Part shown: one piece after another, positions 45,654-55,937 of the stretch
How the letters are laid out: each line of letters opens with the position of its first letter
Position numbering within the stretch: the first letter of the stretch is position 1
Program-made: the position numbers and the translations under genes
Notes under the pieces: generated by a model
Databases searched by the model: none
What the model was told of the DNA's origin: nothing
What the model saw: only the letters and a program-made list of their open reading frames with translations
DNA from: an uncultured Ruminococcus sp.
Lineage (GTDB): Bacteria > Bacillota > Clostridia > Oscillospirales > Ruminococcaceae
DNA length: 64,000 bases
Direction of reading: 5' to 3'
NCBI GenBank assembly: GCA_947566125.1
Contig: CANOIR010000006.1
Span: 1 to 64,000, forward strand

Positions 45654-45682
45654 TTGCAATTTTTATGCAAAAATGGTATAAT
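45654..45682 (+). promoter_or_regulatory. Promoter of metY
   Basis: TTGCAA (45654-45659), 17-bp spacer, TATAAT (45677-45682). Confidence 0.6.
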
Positions 45683-45715
45683 ATTTTTAATTTAAAATTA
45701 TAGGAGGCATTTTTT

Positions 45716-47002
45716 ATGAAAGAACTTTCTTCAAATGCAAAAATAGAAACTAAATGTCTGCACGCTGGATATACTCCTGAAAATGGTGCTCCGGGTGTAA
45801 TGCCTATAGTGCAGAGTACAACATATCGTTTTGATTCTACAGAACACGTGGCAGCACTTTTTGATATGCCTACTGAATGTATGTATTCACGTTTTGCAAA
45901 TCCTACTTGTGACGCTGTTGAAAAGAAGATAGCTGCACTTGAAGGCGGCAGCGGTGCAATGCTTACTACCAGCGGACAGGCAGCTTCACTTTTGTCTATC
46001 CTGAATGTTTGTAGTGCAGGAGATAGTTTCATTTCCGTTACTACAATTTATGGCGGTACAGTAAATCTTTTTGGTGTTACTCTAAAGAAACTCGGCATTG
46101 AATGCATATGGGTAGAACCTGATGCAACAGATGAAGAAATAAAGAAGTCATTCAAGCCTAATACAAAGGCTGTTTTTGGTGAAACTATAGCAAATCCGGC
46201 ACTTACTGTTTTTGATATAGAGCGTTTTGCAAATATTGCACATGAACAGGGTGTACCGCTTATTGTTGACAATACATTTGCTACACCTATTCTTTGCAGA
46301 CCTTTTGAATTTGGTGCTGATGTAGTTATTCATTCTACTACAAAATATATGGACGGTCATGCTGTACAGGGTGGCGGTGTTATTGTTGACAGCGGTAAAT
46401 TCGACTGGGCAGCAAGCGGAAAGTTCCCTGATTTTACAGAACCGGATGAAAGCTATCACGGAGTTGTATATACAAGAGATTTTGGCAATATGGCTTATAT
46501 TATCAAGGCAAGAATGCAGCTTATGCGTGATTTTGGCTGCTATCCGGCTGCTAATTCTGCATTCCTTTTGAATCTTGGCCTTGAAACAATGCACGTGCGT
46601 ATGGAGCGTTATTGTGAGAATGCACTTAAGGTTGCAAGCTTTCTTAAGGAATCTGATAAGATAAATTTTGTAACATATCCGGGTCTTGAGGGAGATAAGA
46701 ATCATGCTCTTGCACAGAAGTATCTTCCAAAGGGTACTTGTGGTGTTATTTCATTCTCAATAAAGGACGGAAGACCGGCGGCTGTACGTTTTATGGATTC
46801 ACTTCAGCTTGCAAGCATTGAGGTTCATGTTGCAGATATAAGAACTTGCGTTCTTCATCCAGCATCTGCCACACATCGTCAGTTGACAGAAGAACAGCTT
46901 GTAGCAGCAGGTATTGACGGCGGACTTATTCGTTTGTCTGTAGGTCTTGAAAATGCAGATGATATAATCGCCGATGTAAAACAAGCACTCGAAAAGGTTT
47001 GA
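45716..47002 (+). CDS. metY: O-acetylhomoserine sulfhydrylase-type enzyme
   Basis: 428 aa. Cys/Met metabolism PLP enzyme. PLP lysine in IHSTTKYMDGHAVQGGG (about residue 208); start region ETKCLHAGYTPENGA; TTSGQAASLL. The length and the insertion near GKFDWAASGKFPDF fit MetY, making homocysteine from O-acetylhomoserine and sulfide, rather than MetB or MetC. Single-gene unit by its flanks. Confidence 0.9.
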   Translation: MKELSSNAKIETKCLHAGYTPENGAPGVMPIVQSTTYRFDSTEHVAALFDMPTECMYSRFANPTCDAVEKKIAALEGGSGAMLTTSGQAASLLSILNVCSAGDSFISVTTIYGGTVNLFGVTLKKLGIECIWVEPDATDEEIKKSFKPNTKAVFGETIANPALTVFDIERFANIAHEQGVPLIVDNTFATPILCRPFEFGADVVIHSTTKYMDGHAVQGGGVIVDSGKFDWAASGKFPDFTEPDESYHGVVYTRDFGNMAYIIKARMQLMRDFGCYPAANSAFLLNLGLETMHVRMERYCENALKVASFLKESDKINFVTYPGLEGDKNHALAQKYLPKGTCGVISFSIKDGRPAAVRFMDSLQLASIEVHVADIRTCVLHPASATHRQLTEEQLVAAGIDGGLIRLSVGLENADDIIADVKQALEKV

Positions 47003-47073
47003 TTTGCAAAAAAATATAATAATTTATATTCTGGAGTAGTCCGCAAATATATTGAAAAGGAGTGTGAGTTTCC

Positions 47074-48861
47074 ATGCTTTTACATGAATTTTTTAATATA
47101 GGGCTTGGAGGCTCACTTTCCGAAATCGATAAAGAAATATTTAGACTTATGCTTTCGCATTATAATCACCGAGCAATGGGTGCAGATGCGGGAAAGGTGT
47201 TTTTTGATAATATGTTGAGTGGGCCGTTATATAATATGAGCAGTGAAATGTTCAGAGTGATTATATCACATTTAAATCACAAGGCATTATGTGCTGATAC
47301 AAAGAGAAATATAGTTATAACCTGTGACCTTATTCTTGAACCGGATACATCGCCTCAGGACGAATTTGAGCTGTTCAAATATCTTTTTAGCAAGGAACAT
47401 GAAAGCGGTCTTTTACCGTATTACATTATGAATGGAGATTCTCCAGAATACGGAGAAATACGTGAAATGTACGGCGAAAGAATAATCCCGTATACAGCAG
47501 AAAAGCATATGGAATTTGCACTTAATTTAAGAAAATTGCTTGTAAACACAAAGTTTATATGCAGTGGCTTTCAAGTTCTTCATGCTCTTAACATAGGTCT
47601 TACAGACGCTGTTAAGAAAAGTCCGTATGTATATCTTATATTTACACAGCACGGCGTAAACTTTTTCAAGGATAATTTTATTACTCAATCTGCTTACAGT
47701 TCTTTTATATTTGATAAGATAATGATAAGTAATGACTTTGAGCGAAATCTTTTTATCGAAAAAGGCTGTTACAATGAAAATGACCTTATACCGAATGGTC
47801 TTTTCAGATGGGATCTTTTAAGTGCAGATAATGCAGAACATGAGAAAAGTATTTTTATTTACTTTACGCATAGGCGTTATCTTAGAGATATGGAAAATAT
47901 AGAAGATTCTGTTTATGTAAATACAATAGCAGGGCTTTTAAAAGACGAACGTTTTATAAAGATGGTCAAGGAGAATGGTTATACTTTAAAAGTTGCACTT
48001 CATCATACAGTTCTTTCTGTATGCGGAAAGGATATTCTTGGGGATATACAAATCTTAGAGGACTCTGACATTGCAGACGCAAAGAGAAATTCAGCTATTC
48101 TTATAACAGATTATTCATCAATGTGCTTTGAAATGTGGTTTCAGCATAAACCTGTTATTTTCCTAAATGTTCCAGACAGCGAAGACTGCATTGAATATGG
48201 ACATAAAACAGATCTGCCTGCTCCTTATGAGGGAAAGGAAGATTATATCTGGGGTGTTGTGAATACAAAAGATGAATGCATAGATATGCTTGACAGTTAT
48301 ATAAAGACGGATTTTGTATTTACAGAAGAAGACAGCATTAAGCGAAATAGATTTTTCTATTATAATTCTGATTATAGAAAGCGTTTTTGTGAATATCTTG
48401 TTTCCATGAAAGACAGTAAAAAAGATATGTATAAATTAAAGAGCAATTTTACTGTAAACTTTTCAAGGCATTCCGATATTTATACTGAAGGCGTTCATTT
48501 CCCTGATACTGAAGGCAGATGGATAGTGTGCAAAAGTTCAAGAATATTGTTTTATGCAATTGATGCGAAAAATGGCGTTAGACTTGTATTAAATGGAATA
48601 CCGCATCCTAAGTGCGAATTGTGTGGAATAGGCTTGAAATTTTATATAAACGGACGTTTTATAAAAAATGCAGAATTTCATGTTCACGAAATGAGCGAAG
48701 TTGTACTTGATGTACCCGATGAGCTTATTGAAAGTGACAAGAAAATCGATATAAAGATAAAAGCAGAGATTCTTGGCAGTGCAAAAAGCACATCAGAAGA
48801 TATAAATACAAAGAGCAGACTAATGTTTAAGCTTTGCACATTGAATATAGAAAATCTTTAA
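47074..48861 (+). CDS. CDP-glycerol glycerophosphotransferase-family protein
   Basis: 595 aa. The core from about 200 to 450 matches TagF/TarB-type polymerases: YLIFTQHGVNFF, IFIYFTHRRYLRD and the donor-site ILITDYSSMCFEMWFQHKP. These enzymes add glycerol phosphate or similar units to wall polymers at the membrane. The N-terminal 75 residues contain a tandem repeat: FRLMLSHYNHRAMGAD and FRVIISHLNHKALCAD. A beta-rich C-terminal domain (about 470-595) is unassigned. No other teichoic acid genes lie near. Confidence 0.82.
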   Translation: MLLHEFFNIGLGGSLSEIDKEIFRLMLSHYNHRAMGADAGKVFFDNMLSGPLYNMSSEMFRVIISHLNHKALCADTKRNIVITCDLILEPDTSPQDEFELFKYLFSKEHESGLLPYYIMNGDSPEYGEIREMYGERIIPYTAEKHMEFALNLRKLLVNTKFICSGFQVLHALNIGLTDAVKKSPYVYLIFTQHGVNFFKDNFITQSAYSSFIFDKIMISNDFERNLFIEKGCYNENDLIPNGLFRWDLLSADNAEHEKSIFIYFTHRRYLRDMENIEDSVYVNTIAGLLKDERFIKMVKENGYTLKVALHHTVLSVCGKDILGDIQILEDSDIADAKRNSAILITDYSSMCFEMWFQHKPVIFLNVPDSEDCIEYGHKTDLPAPYEGKEDYIWGVVNTKDECIDMLDSYIKTDFVFTEEDSIKRNRFFYYNSDYRKRFCEYLVSMKDSKKDMYKLKSNFTVNFSRHSDIYTEGVHFPDTEGRWIVCKSSRILFYAIDAKNGVRLVLNGIPHPKCELCGIGLKFYINGRFIKNAEFHVHEMSEVVLDVPDELIESDKKIDIKIKAEILGSAKSTSEDINTKSRLMFKLCTLNIENL

Positions 48862-48890
48862 GTAATTCTATTATAAATAATAAAATAATA

Positions 48891-48930
48891 TGGCTGCCGC
48901 AAAATAAACTTTGCAGCAGCCTTTTTGTTG
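48891..48930. repeat. Intergenic hairpin element, copy C
   Basis: GGCTGCCGCAAA with TTTGCAGCAGCC then a T-run, between convergent genes. Related to copies A and B, including the CTTTTTGTTGTTTTCATT continuation shared with B. Confidence 0.65.
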
Positions 48931-48975
48931 TTTTCATTTACAAAACAAGCATATCGCACTTTGGCGACAGTTCGA

Positions 48976-49743
48976 TTATTTGTTTTTTAGATAAAGTATT
49001 CTCATGCCTTTAAGAAGCAGGGTGTCATCTAATATAATATTTTTATGTCTGCAATAAGGTATTATAGTTTCCGCAAGGCCTCCTGTAGCTATTGTTGTTA
49101 CAGGCATTTTCAGTTCATCTTCTATATGGTCAAGCAGTCCGTCTATGCTTCCCGCAAAGCCATATATCATACCGCTTTTCATGCAGTCAACAGTGTTTCT
49201 GCCAATCTTTTTCTTTGGAGGTTCAAAGGCAATTTTAGGCAGCTGTGCGGTTTTATCATAAAGAGCGTTCATTGAAATTGCAATTCCCGGCATTATCATT
49301 CCGCCGATGAATTCATTCTTTTCATTTATAACTGATACAGTCGTAGCTGTTCCCATATCTATCAATGTCAAAGGCCCGCTGTATTGATCCAGTGCAGCAA
49401 CTGCACCAATAGCCATGTCGCTTCCAAGCTGAGCTGGATTGTCGATAGATATTCTCAGCCCTGTTTTTATGCCGGGACCAACGACTATACAGCTTTTTTG
49501 AGTTATTTTTTCAACAGCCTGACGTACTATGCCCGTTATTGATGGGACTACAGAAGAAAGAATACTTCCTTCTATATCATGACTGTTAAGACCATATATT
49601 TCAAGAACGGATTTAAAAGAAACTGCAAATTCAAGTACCGTTCCGGTTTGGTTTGTGGATATTCTTTCAACAAAAATTATCTTATCATCTTGAAAACAAC
49701 CTATTACTATATTTGTGTTTCCAATATCTACTGCTAAAACCAT
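48976..49743 (-). CDS. coaX: Type III pantothenate kinase
   Basis: 255 aa; first step of CoA synthesis. ASKHA-fold motifs: DIGNTNIVIG at the N-terminus, VVGPGIKTGL, PAQLGSDMAIGA and the GTATTVSVI phosphate loop (in LIDMGTATTVSV), then GGMIMPGIAIS. Intact and full length. Confidence 0.96.
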   Translation of the reverse strand: MVLAVDIGNTNIVIGCFQDDKIIFVERISTNQTGTVLEFAVSFKSVLEIYGLNSHDIEGSILSSVVPSITGIVRQAVEKITQKSCIVVGPGIKTGLRISIDNPAQLGSDMAIGAVAALDQYSGPLTLIDMGTATTVSVINEKNEFIGGMIMPGIAISMNALYDKTAQLPKIAFEPPKKKIGRNTVDCMKSGMIYGFAGSIDGLLDHIEDELKMPVTTIATGGLAETIIPYCRHKNIILDDTLLLKGMRILYLKNK

Positions 49744-49800
49744 GGGCTTAACTCCTATTATTTTATTGGGTTAAATTTATTTTTACTGCTTATTTTTAAA

Positions 49801-51894
49801 TTATACATTGAATATCATGTCGCTGTAAGCCGGTACAGGCCACTTTTCAGACGGAATCATTACTTCAAGCATATCAATGCATGAGCGAAGTTTTTCCATA
49901 ACAGTAAGAACATCATCTCTGTAAGAAGTAGCCATATCAAGTATATTTTCATATGATGATGCCTTGGCTGTATTTCCTTCAAGCGTATGTACAAGTTCAT
50001 ATGTTTCGCTTGTAAGCTTTGTTATTTTTTCAGCAAGATCTCTTTCGATTTTGGAATCTATTCCCAGACCTGCCTTTAATGAAATTCCGTCACATAATTT
50101 ATGACAATATTCAATAGCTGTTGGAATGAATTTTTTTCTTGCCATATCTATCATTGTGAGTGATTCGATATTTATTGTTTTGCTGTATCTTTCCAGTAAT
50201 ATATCAATTCTGCTCTGGATCTGAGATTTTGTAAATATGCCGAATTTCTCCAGAAGTTCTACGTTTTTGTCATCTGCATAATGAGGAACAGCATCAACAG
50301 TTGTTTTGTAAATAGGAAGTCCTCTGCGTTCTGCTTCTTCTATCCATTCTTCGGAATATCCATTGCCGTTGAATATGATTCTTTTATGTTCTTTTATAAT
50401 TTTCTTAAGCATTTCTTTAAGCTTTGCGTCAAATTCTTCAGTCGGCACACTTTCCATAATATCGGCAATTTCGCAAAGTTCTCCTGCAACTATAGTATTA
50501 AGCAAGTGGTTTGGACAAGCGATATTGTCAGATGAACCTACCATTCTGAATTCAAAACGATTTCCTGTAAATGCAAATGGAGAAGTTCTGTTTCTATCTG
50601 TTGAATCCTTAGGAAAATCAGGCAGTGCGTGTACGCCAATGCTGAATTCCTGAGATTCGCTTTTATAAGTGCTGTCATTTTCAAGTGCATCAAGTACACC
50701 CTGAAGTTCTTCACCCATAAAGATAGAGATAATAGCCGGTGGTGCTTCATGTGCACCAAGCCTATGATCATTGCCGGCGGAAGCAGCACTTATACGCAGC
50801 AGAGATGCGTATTCATCAACGCCCTTTAAAACGGCACATAAGAATGTAAGAAACTGCATATTTTCGCTTGGAGTATTTCCGGGATCAAAAAGATTTTGAC
50901 CATTGTCTGTACTCAAAGACCAGTTATTGTGCTTTCCTGAGCCATTTACGCCTGCGAATGGCTTTTCATGCAGTAAACATACAAGACCATGACGAAGTGC
51001 AACTTTCTTCATAACTTCCATTGTGAGTGAATTTTGGTCAGTTGATATATTTGAAGTTGTGAAGATAGGAGCAAGCTCATGCTGTGCCGGAGCTACTTCA
51101 TTATGTTTAGTATGTGCATATATTCCGAGTTTCCAGAGTGATTCATCAAGGTCAGCCATATATGCTGCTATTCTTGGTTTTAGATTTGCATAATACTGGT
51201 CGTCAAGCTCTTGACCTTTAGGCGGCATAGCACCAAAAAGTGTTCTTCCAGACATGATAAGATCTTCACGCTGGTCGTACATTTTTTTATCTATAAGGAA
51301 ATATTCTTGTTCAGGACCTACTGTAGATGTTACTTTTGTTGCAGTAGTATTTCCAAATAATCTTAAAACACGTAGAGCCTGTTCGCTTAAAACATCCATT
51401 GAACGCAGCAGAGGAGTTTTCTTATCAAGAGTTTCACCAGTATATGAAACAAAAGCAGTAGGAATATAGAGAGTGCCTTCTTTTACAAATATAGGAGAAG
51501 TAGGGTCCCATATAGTATATCCTCTTGCAGAACAGGTTTGTCTTAAGCCGCCTGACGGAAATGATGAAGCATCAGGTTCTCCCTTTACAAGAGCCTTTCC
51601 GGAGAAGTCCATGATGATCATACCGTTGTCTGTAGGGCTTATAAATGAATCATGTTTTTCAGCAGTTGAACCTGTCATAGGCTGGAACCAGTGTGTATAG
51701 TGTGTTGCTCCACGCTCTATAGCCCAGTCTTTAATTGCATTTGCAACAACGTCTGCATAAGCAGGGTCAAGAGAAACGCCCATTTTTTTAGTTTTTGTAA
51801 GTGCCTTGTAGATTTGTTTTGGAAGTCTTGCACGCATGACTTCATCATTGAAAACATCACAGGCAAAATACTTGGAAACATCAGCTTTAGACAT
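49801..51894 (-). CDS. glnN: Glutamine synthetase type III
   Basis: 697 aa. GSIII is the long form found in Bacteroides, Ruminococcus and other anaerobes. Signatures include [40 protein letters not shown]-like [17 protein letters not shown], and [11 protein letters not shown], which carries the glutamate and ATP-binding residues. Assimilates ammonia. Own promoter upstream. Confidence 0.97.
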   Translation of the reverse strand: MSKADVSKYFACDVFNDEVMRARLPKQIYKALTKTKKMGVSLDPAYADVVANAIKDWAIERGATHYTHWFQPMTGSTAEKHDSFISPTDNGMIIMDFSGKALVKGEPDASSFPSGGLRQTCSARGYTIWDPTSPIFVKEGTLYIPTAFVSYTGETLDKKTPLLRSMDVLSEQALRVLRLFGNTTATKVTSTVGPEQEYFLIDKKMYDQREDLIMSGRTLFGAMPPKGQELDDQYYANLKPRIAAYMADLDESLWKLGIYAHTKHNEVAPAQHELAPIFTTSNISTDQNSLTMEVMKKVALRHGLVCLLHEKPFAGVNGSGKHNNWSLSTDNGQNLFDPGNTPSENMQFLTFLCAVLKGVDEYASLLRISAASAGNDHRLGAHEAPPAIISIFMGEELQGVLDALENDSTYKSESQEFSIGVHALPDFPKDSTDRNRTSPFAFTGNRFEFRMVGSSDNIACPNHLLNTIVAGELCEIADIMESVPTEEFDAKLKEMLKKIIKEHKRIIFNGNGYSEEWIEEAERRGLPIYKTTVDAVPHYADDKNVELLEKFGIFTKSQIQSRIDILLERYSKTINIESLTMIDMARKKFIPTAIEYCHKLCDGISLKAGLGIDSKIERDLAEKITKLTSETYELVHTLEGNTAKASSYENILDMATSYRDDVLTVMEKLRSCIDMLEVMIPSEKWPVPAYSDMIFNV

Positions 51895-51962
51895 AATTAA
51901 AGAACCTCACTCTCTTTTATTTTAATATTTTAAATTTTTGCTATTTTTACGTTTATCTATAT

Positions 51963-51991
51963 ATCTTACATTAGAAAATACATTTTGTCAA
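51963..51991 (-). promoter_or_regulatory. Promoter of glnN
   Basis: TTGACA (51986-51991), 17-bp spacer, TAAGAT (51963-51968) on the minus strand. The rest of the 51895-52099 gap shows nothing else that I recognise. Confidence 0.65.
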
Positions 51992-52099
51992 GTGGCTTAA
52001 TTTTTTTGGAGAAATTCATTGGTTTTTAAAACTTACGGGATTGATTTTATCTTTAAATAAAGTTTTTTGTTTAAAAATAATGTCGTTGGAAAATAGCTG

Positions 52100-52128
52100 T
52101 TGACAAAGGTCTTTGGCAGTGATATAAT
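52100..52128 (+). promoter_or_regulatory. Promoter of the riboflavin operon
   Basis: TTGACA (52100-52105), 17-bp spacer, TATAAT (52123-52128). Confidence 0.8.
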
Positions 52129-52150
52129 AAAAACATAATTTAATTAGTTG

Positions 52151-52258
52151 CTTCAGGGTATGTGCAATTCATAACCGGTGGTATAGTCCACGACCTGCTT
52201 TTTTGCAGCTGATTCGGTGAGATTCCGAAACCGACGGTAAAGTCCGGATGGGAGAAGT
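52151..52258 (+). promoter_or_regulatory. FMN riboswitch (RFN element)
   Basis: Conserved blocks in order: CTTCAGGGTATGTGCAATTC, ACCGGTGGTATAGTCCACGA, GATTCGGTGAGATTCCGAAA, CCGACGGTAAAGTCCGGATG, GGAGAAG. These are the hallmark RFN helices, located 140 bp before ribD. FMN binding should favour the terminator that follows. Confidence 0.96.
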
Positions 52259-52313
52259 TTCACCTATTTTTTTGCATTAAGTGCATTTTGTTTTATCTTA
52301 TAATTGGTGATAT

Positions 52314-52351
52314 AAGCTGCCCTGTTCTTTATGAATCGGCAGCTTTTTTTA
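52314..52351 (+). terminator. Riboswitch-controlled terminator before ribD
   Basis: AAGCTGCC pairs with GGCAGCTT, followed by a T-run. It lies between the FMN aptamer and the ribD start. Confidence 0.88.
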
Positions 52352-52395
52352 TTTATTTTTATTTATATAATCAAGGCTTATTTGAAGGTGGTTTA

Positions 52396-53484
52396 TTGAG
52401 TAAATATAAAAGCGAATATATGAAACGAGCTATAGAGCTTGCAAAGCTTGGTACTGGTCTTGTTGCACCGAATCCGCTTGTGGGAGCTGTTATTGTAAAA
52501 GACGACAGGATAATAGGCGAAGGGTACCATGCAAAATATGGTGAACTTCATGCAGAGCGTCACGCATTAAGCAGATGTACTGAATCGCCAGTTGGTGCTG
52601 ATATGTATGTTACATTAGAGCCTTGTTGTCATTATGGAAAGCAGCCGCCTTGTACAGATGCAATTATCGAATCAGGTATAAAACGTGTATTTGTTGGTTC
52701 ATACGACCCAAATCCTCTTGTAAGCGGCAAGAGCAGGGAAGTGCTTGAGAATGCAGGCATTGACGTTACATATGATGTTATGAGAAATGAATGTAATAAG
52801 CTTAATCCATTCTTCTTTCATTATATGCATCATAAGCTGCCATATGTAATATGTAAGTACGCAATGTCAGCAGACGGCAAAATCGCCTGCAAGAATGGAA
52901 GTTCAAAGTGGGTAACAAGTGAGGCGTCAAGAGAACGAGTTCAAGAAACAAGAAAATCAGTTTCTGCTATTATGGTAGGAATAGGTACAGTTTTAGCCGA
53001 TGACCCAAGTCTTTTGTGCAGGTGCAAAGACAATCCTGTGCATCCGGTGCGTGTTGTATGTGATACTCACTTGAGAATACCGCTGGAATGTTTTCTTGTG
53101 CAGAGTGCCAATATTGCTTCTGTGGTAATTATGACTTGCAGCAGCGATAGTGAAAAAATAGAAACGCTTACTAACAAAAATGTAAAGGTTTGTAGAGTTG
53201 CTGAGCAAAACGGGCATACTGATATTCGAGAAGTTATGGAAGTTCTTGCAGGGATGAGACTTACAAGTGTGCTTGTAGAAGGCGGAGCAGAATTTAATGC
53301 TTCTGTTTTCAAATCTGGTATGGTGAATCAAGTTCAAGTTTATATCGCACCAAAGATAGTCGGCGGTGACGGTTTGTCACCAATAGGAAGTTTGAATATA
53401 GACAATATGGCAGATGCCTTTAAGTTCTCTGCACCTGATATTGAAATAATAGGTGAGGATATTGTTTTAACTTATGTTTTATAA
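52396..53484 (+). CDS. ribD: Bifunctional riboflavin deaminase/reductase
   Basis: 362 aa with a TTG start. N-terminal deaminase: zinc motif HAERHAL and EPCCHYGKQPPC; C-terminal reductase: CKYAMSADGKIA, DDPSLLCR, VLVEGGAEFN. It converts the ribBA product to 5-amino-6-ribitylaminouracil phosphate. TTG 52396 (SKYKSEYMKRAIEL) is chosen because GAAGGTGG precedes it by about 6 bases; the ATG at 52288 lies before the riboswitch terminator and cannot be used. Confidence 0.95.
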   Translation: MSKYKSEYMKRAIELAKLGTGLVAPNPLVGAVIVKDDRIIGEGYHAKYGELHAERHALSRCTESPVGADMYVTLEPCCHYGKQPPCTDAIIESGIKRVFVGSYDPNPLVSGKSREVLENAGIDVTYDVMRNECNKLNPFFFHYMHHKLPYVICKYAMSADGKIACKNGSSKWVTSEASRERVQETRKSVSAIMVGIGTVLADDPSLLCRCKDNPVHPVRVVCDTHLRIPLECFLVQSANIASVVIMTCSSDSEKIETLTNKNVKVCRVAEQNGHTDIREVMEVLAGMRLTSVLVEGGAEFNASVFKSGMVNQVQVYIAPKIVGGDGLSPIGSLNIDNMADAFKFSAPDIEIIGEDIVLTYVL

Positions 53485-53531
53485 TCGCCTTTATTATAAT
53501 GTGTAAAAGAAAGGAGCAATATTTAACTGAA

Positions 53532-54167
53532 ATGTTTACAGGAATCGTAGAGGAAAAGGGCATAGTTAAAAATATTGAACATACGCACGATAAATATAAA
53601 CTTAATATAAAAGCAGAAATAGTTCTGGGCGGTACAAAAATAGGCGACAGCATAGCAGTAAACGGCGTTTGCCTTACGGTTACAGATATGTCAAGCGATA
53701 GTTTTTCGGCTGACGTTATGCCGGAAACATTGAGAAGAAGCAGCCTTGGCGAACTTAAAAGCGGCAGCAGCGTAAATCTTGAAAGAGCTATGGCAGCAAA
53801 CGGACGCTTTGGCGGACATATTGTTACAGGTCATATTGATGGCACTGGAAAAATATCATCTGTAAAAAAAGAAGGCAATGCTGTACTTGTGAGCATTGCT
53901 GCAAAACAGAATATTCTGCGTCTTATTGTGGAAAAGGGTTCTATTGCAATTGATGGAATAAGTCTTACTGTAACAGGTGTTACAAAAACTGATTTTTCAG
54001 TCAGCCTGATTCCGCATACAGCCGATGAAACAACGCTGCTTTCTAAAAAAGCAGGCGACAAAGTGAATCTGGAAAATGATATTATTGGAAAATATGTTGA
54101 AAGGCTTATGAGTGTGCCTGAAAGTACGAGCATAACTAAAGAATTTCTTTTAAAAAATGGTTTTTGA
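53532..54167 (+). CDS. ribE: Riboflavin synthase, alpha subunit type
   Basis: 211 aa. Two lumazine-binding domains: MFTGIVEEKG at the start and GGHIVTGHIDGTG opening the second. It dismutates two 6,7-dimethyl-8-ribityllumazines to riboflavin. The typical start is 53532, but AAGGAG is 15 bases upstream, which is long; an ATG at 53499 precedes that site and would add an atypical 11-residue lead. Confidence 0.95.
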   Translation: MFTGIVEEKGIVKNIEHTHDKYKLNIKAEIVLGGTKIGDSIAVNGVCLTVTDMSSDSFSADVMPETLRRSSLGELKSGSSVNLERAMAANGRFGGHIVTGHIDGTGKISSVKKEGNAVLVSIAAKQNILRLIVEKGSIAIDGISLTVTGVTKTDFSVSLIPHTADETTLLSKKAGDKVNLENDIIGKYVERLMSVPESTSITKEFLLKNGF

Positions 54168-54182
54168 TAAGGAGGTACTTAT

Positions 54183-55379
54183 ATGAAAATATCATCTATT
54201 GAAGATGCTCTGGAAGCACTTAAAAATGGTAAATGCATTCTTTGTACAGATGACCCTGATCGTGAAAATGAAGGCGATCTTATTTGTGCAGGAGAATTTG
54301 CAACAACAGAAAATGTAAATCTTATGGCAAGTGTAGGCAAGGGTCTTATATGTATGCCGATGAGCAAGAGTAATATCTCAAGGCTTGGACTAACACAAAT
54401 GGTTACGAATAATACAGATAACCATGAAACAGCATTTACAGTATCTATTGACCATATGGATACTACCACCGGTATATCTGCTGTTGAACGTGGAATTACT
54501 GCAAGAAGAGCCGCAGCAGGTGATTCTCATCCGGGAGAATTCAGACGACCGGGTCATATGTTTCCATTGGAAGCAAAACCAGGCGGTGTACTTGAAAGAA
54601 ACGGTCACACTGAAGCCACTGTTGACCTTTTGAGATTGGCAGGACTTTCGGAAGTTGGTCTTTGCTGTGAGATAATGGCTGATGACGGAACTATGATGCG
54701 TGGTCAGCAGCTTTCGGACCTTGCAGAGAGCCTTGAAATTCCGTTTATAACTATAAGGGATTTGCAGAGATACAGACGACAGCATGATATTTATATGAAA
54801 GAAACAGCTGTAGCTAAACTGCCGACCAAACATGGAAACTTCATGATACATGGCTTTAAAAATACGATTACCGGAGAAGAACACGTTGCTCTTACTATGG
54901 GCGATGTTGCAGACGGAGAGCCTGTACTTTGCAGAGTTCATTCAGAATGCATGACAGGAGATGTCTTTGGTTCTCTTAGATGTGATTGCGGTGAACAGCT
55001 GGATAGGGCTATGGATATGATCGCTAAAGAAGGCAGAGGTGTTTTGGTTTATCTTCGTCAAGAGGGAAGAGGAATTGGACTTCTTAATAAAATAAATGCG
55101 TATGTTTTGCAGGAACAGGGATTTGATACGGTAGATGCCAACATAGAACTTGGTTTTGCACCGGATTTACGTGATTATAGTGCCGGAGCGCAAATCCTTG
55201 GAAGTTTGGGTGTAAGCAAACTAAGACTTATGACAAATAATCCGGAAAAGATTTCGGATTTGTCTGAATATGGAATCGAAATAACAGAACGTGTTTCGAT
55301 TGACATTCCGGATAAACCGGAGAATTTGAAATATCTGCGTACCAAGCAGTTTAGAATGGGACATTATCTTCATTTTTAA
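54183..55379 (+). CDS. ribBA: Bifunctional DHBP synthase / GTP cyclohydrolase II
   Basis: 398 aa. N-terminal 3,4-dihydroxy-2-butanone-4-phosphate synthase ([30 protein letters not shown]) and C-terminal GTP cyclohydrolase II ([20 protein letters not shown] with its zinc cysteines, [12 protein letters not shown]). It makes both precursors of riboflavin. Preceded by AAGGAGGT. Confidence 0.97.
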   Translation: MKISSIEDALEALKNGKCILCTDDPDRENEGDLICAGEFATTENVNLMASVGKGLICMPMSKSNISRLGLTQMVTNNTDNHETAFTVSIDHMDTTTGISAVERGITARRAAAGDSHPGEFRRPGHMFPLEAKPGGVLERNGHTEATVDLLRLAGLSEVGLCCEIMADDGTMMRGQQLSDLAESLEIPFITIRDLQRYRRQHDIYMKETAVAKLPTKHGNFMIHGFKNTITGEEHVALTMGDVADGEPVLCRVHSECMTGDVFGSLRCDCGEQLDRAMDMIAKEGRGVLVYLRQEGRGIGLLNKINAYVLQEQGFDTVDANIELGFAPDLRDYSAGAQILGSLGVSKLRLMTNNPEKISDLSEYGIEITERVSIDIPDKPENLKYLRTKQFRMGHYLHF

Positions 55380-55426
55380 AGAAAATTTAAATAATAATAA
55401 ATTAAATTATCAGGAGGAATATAATT

Positions 55427-55900
55427 ATGCGTAAACTTGAAGGTCTTTATGATGGCGAAGGATTTAAGATCGCTATTGTGGCATCAAGATTCAATGAATT
55501 TATTACAAGCAAGCTTATAAGCGGTGCTGAAGACTGCCTTTTAAGACACGGAGTTGCAGAGGATCATATAACTCTGGCATGGGTACCGGGTGCATTTGAG
55601 ATACCAATGATCGCAAAAAAACTTGCATTATCAGGAAAATATGATGCTGTAATATGCGTAGGTGCAGTTATTCGTGGAGCAACAAGTCATTATGATTATG
55701 TTTGTGCTGAAGTGTCAAAGGGTATTGCACAAGTAGGGTTGGAAACAGGTGTACCGGTTCTTTTTGGCGTACTTACTACAGACAATATTGAACAGGCTAT
55801 TGAACGTGCAGGCACTAAGGCAGGCAATAAGGGTACAGATTGTGCTATGAGCGCACTTGAAATGATAAATCTTTTAAATACAATAAATATTGAAGGCTAA
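55427..55900 (+). CDS. ribH: 6,7-Dimethyl-8-ribityllumazine synthase
   Basis: 157 aa. Motifs [37 protein letters not shown] and [12 protein letters not shown] are all intact. It condenses the ribBA and ribD products and probably assembles as a capsid-like shell. Preceded by AGGAGGAA. Confidence 0.97.
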   Translation: MRKLEGLYDGEGFKIAIVASRFNEFITSKLISGAEDCLLRHGVAEDHITLAWVPGAFEIPMIAKKLALSGKYDAVICVGAVIRGATSHYDYVCAEVSKGIAQVGLETGVPVLFGVLTTDNIEQAIERAGTKAGNKGTDCAMSALEMINLLNTINIEG

Positions 55901-55937
55901 TTTTTAGATTTATTTATAAGAAGGGATATGAACGATA

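Noticed and set aside
52288-52395. Upstream ATG for ribD
   Set aside because: It lies before the FMN-controlled terminator and the extra residues are hydrophobic noise; TTG 52396 has the ribosome binding site.
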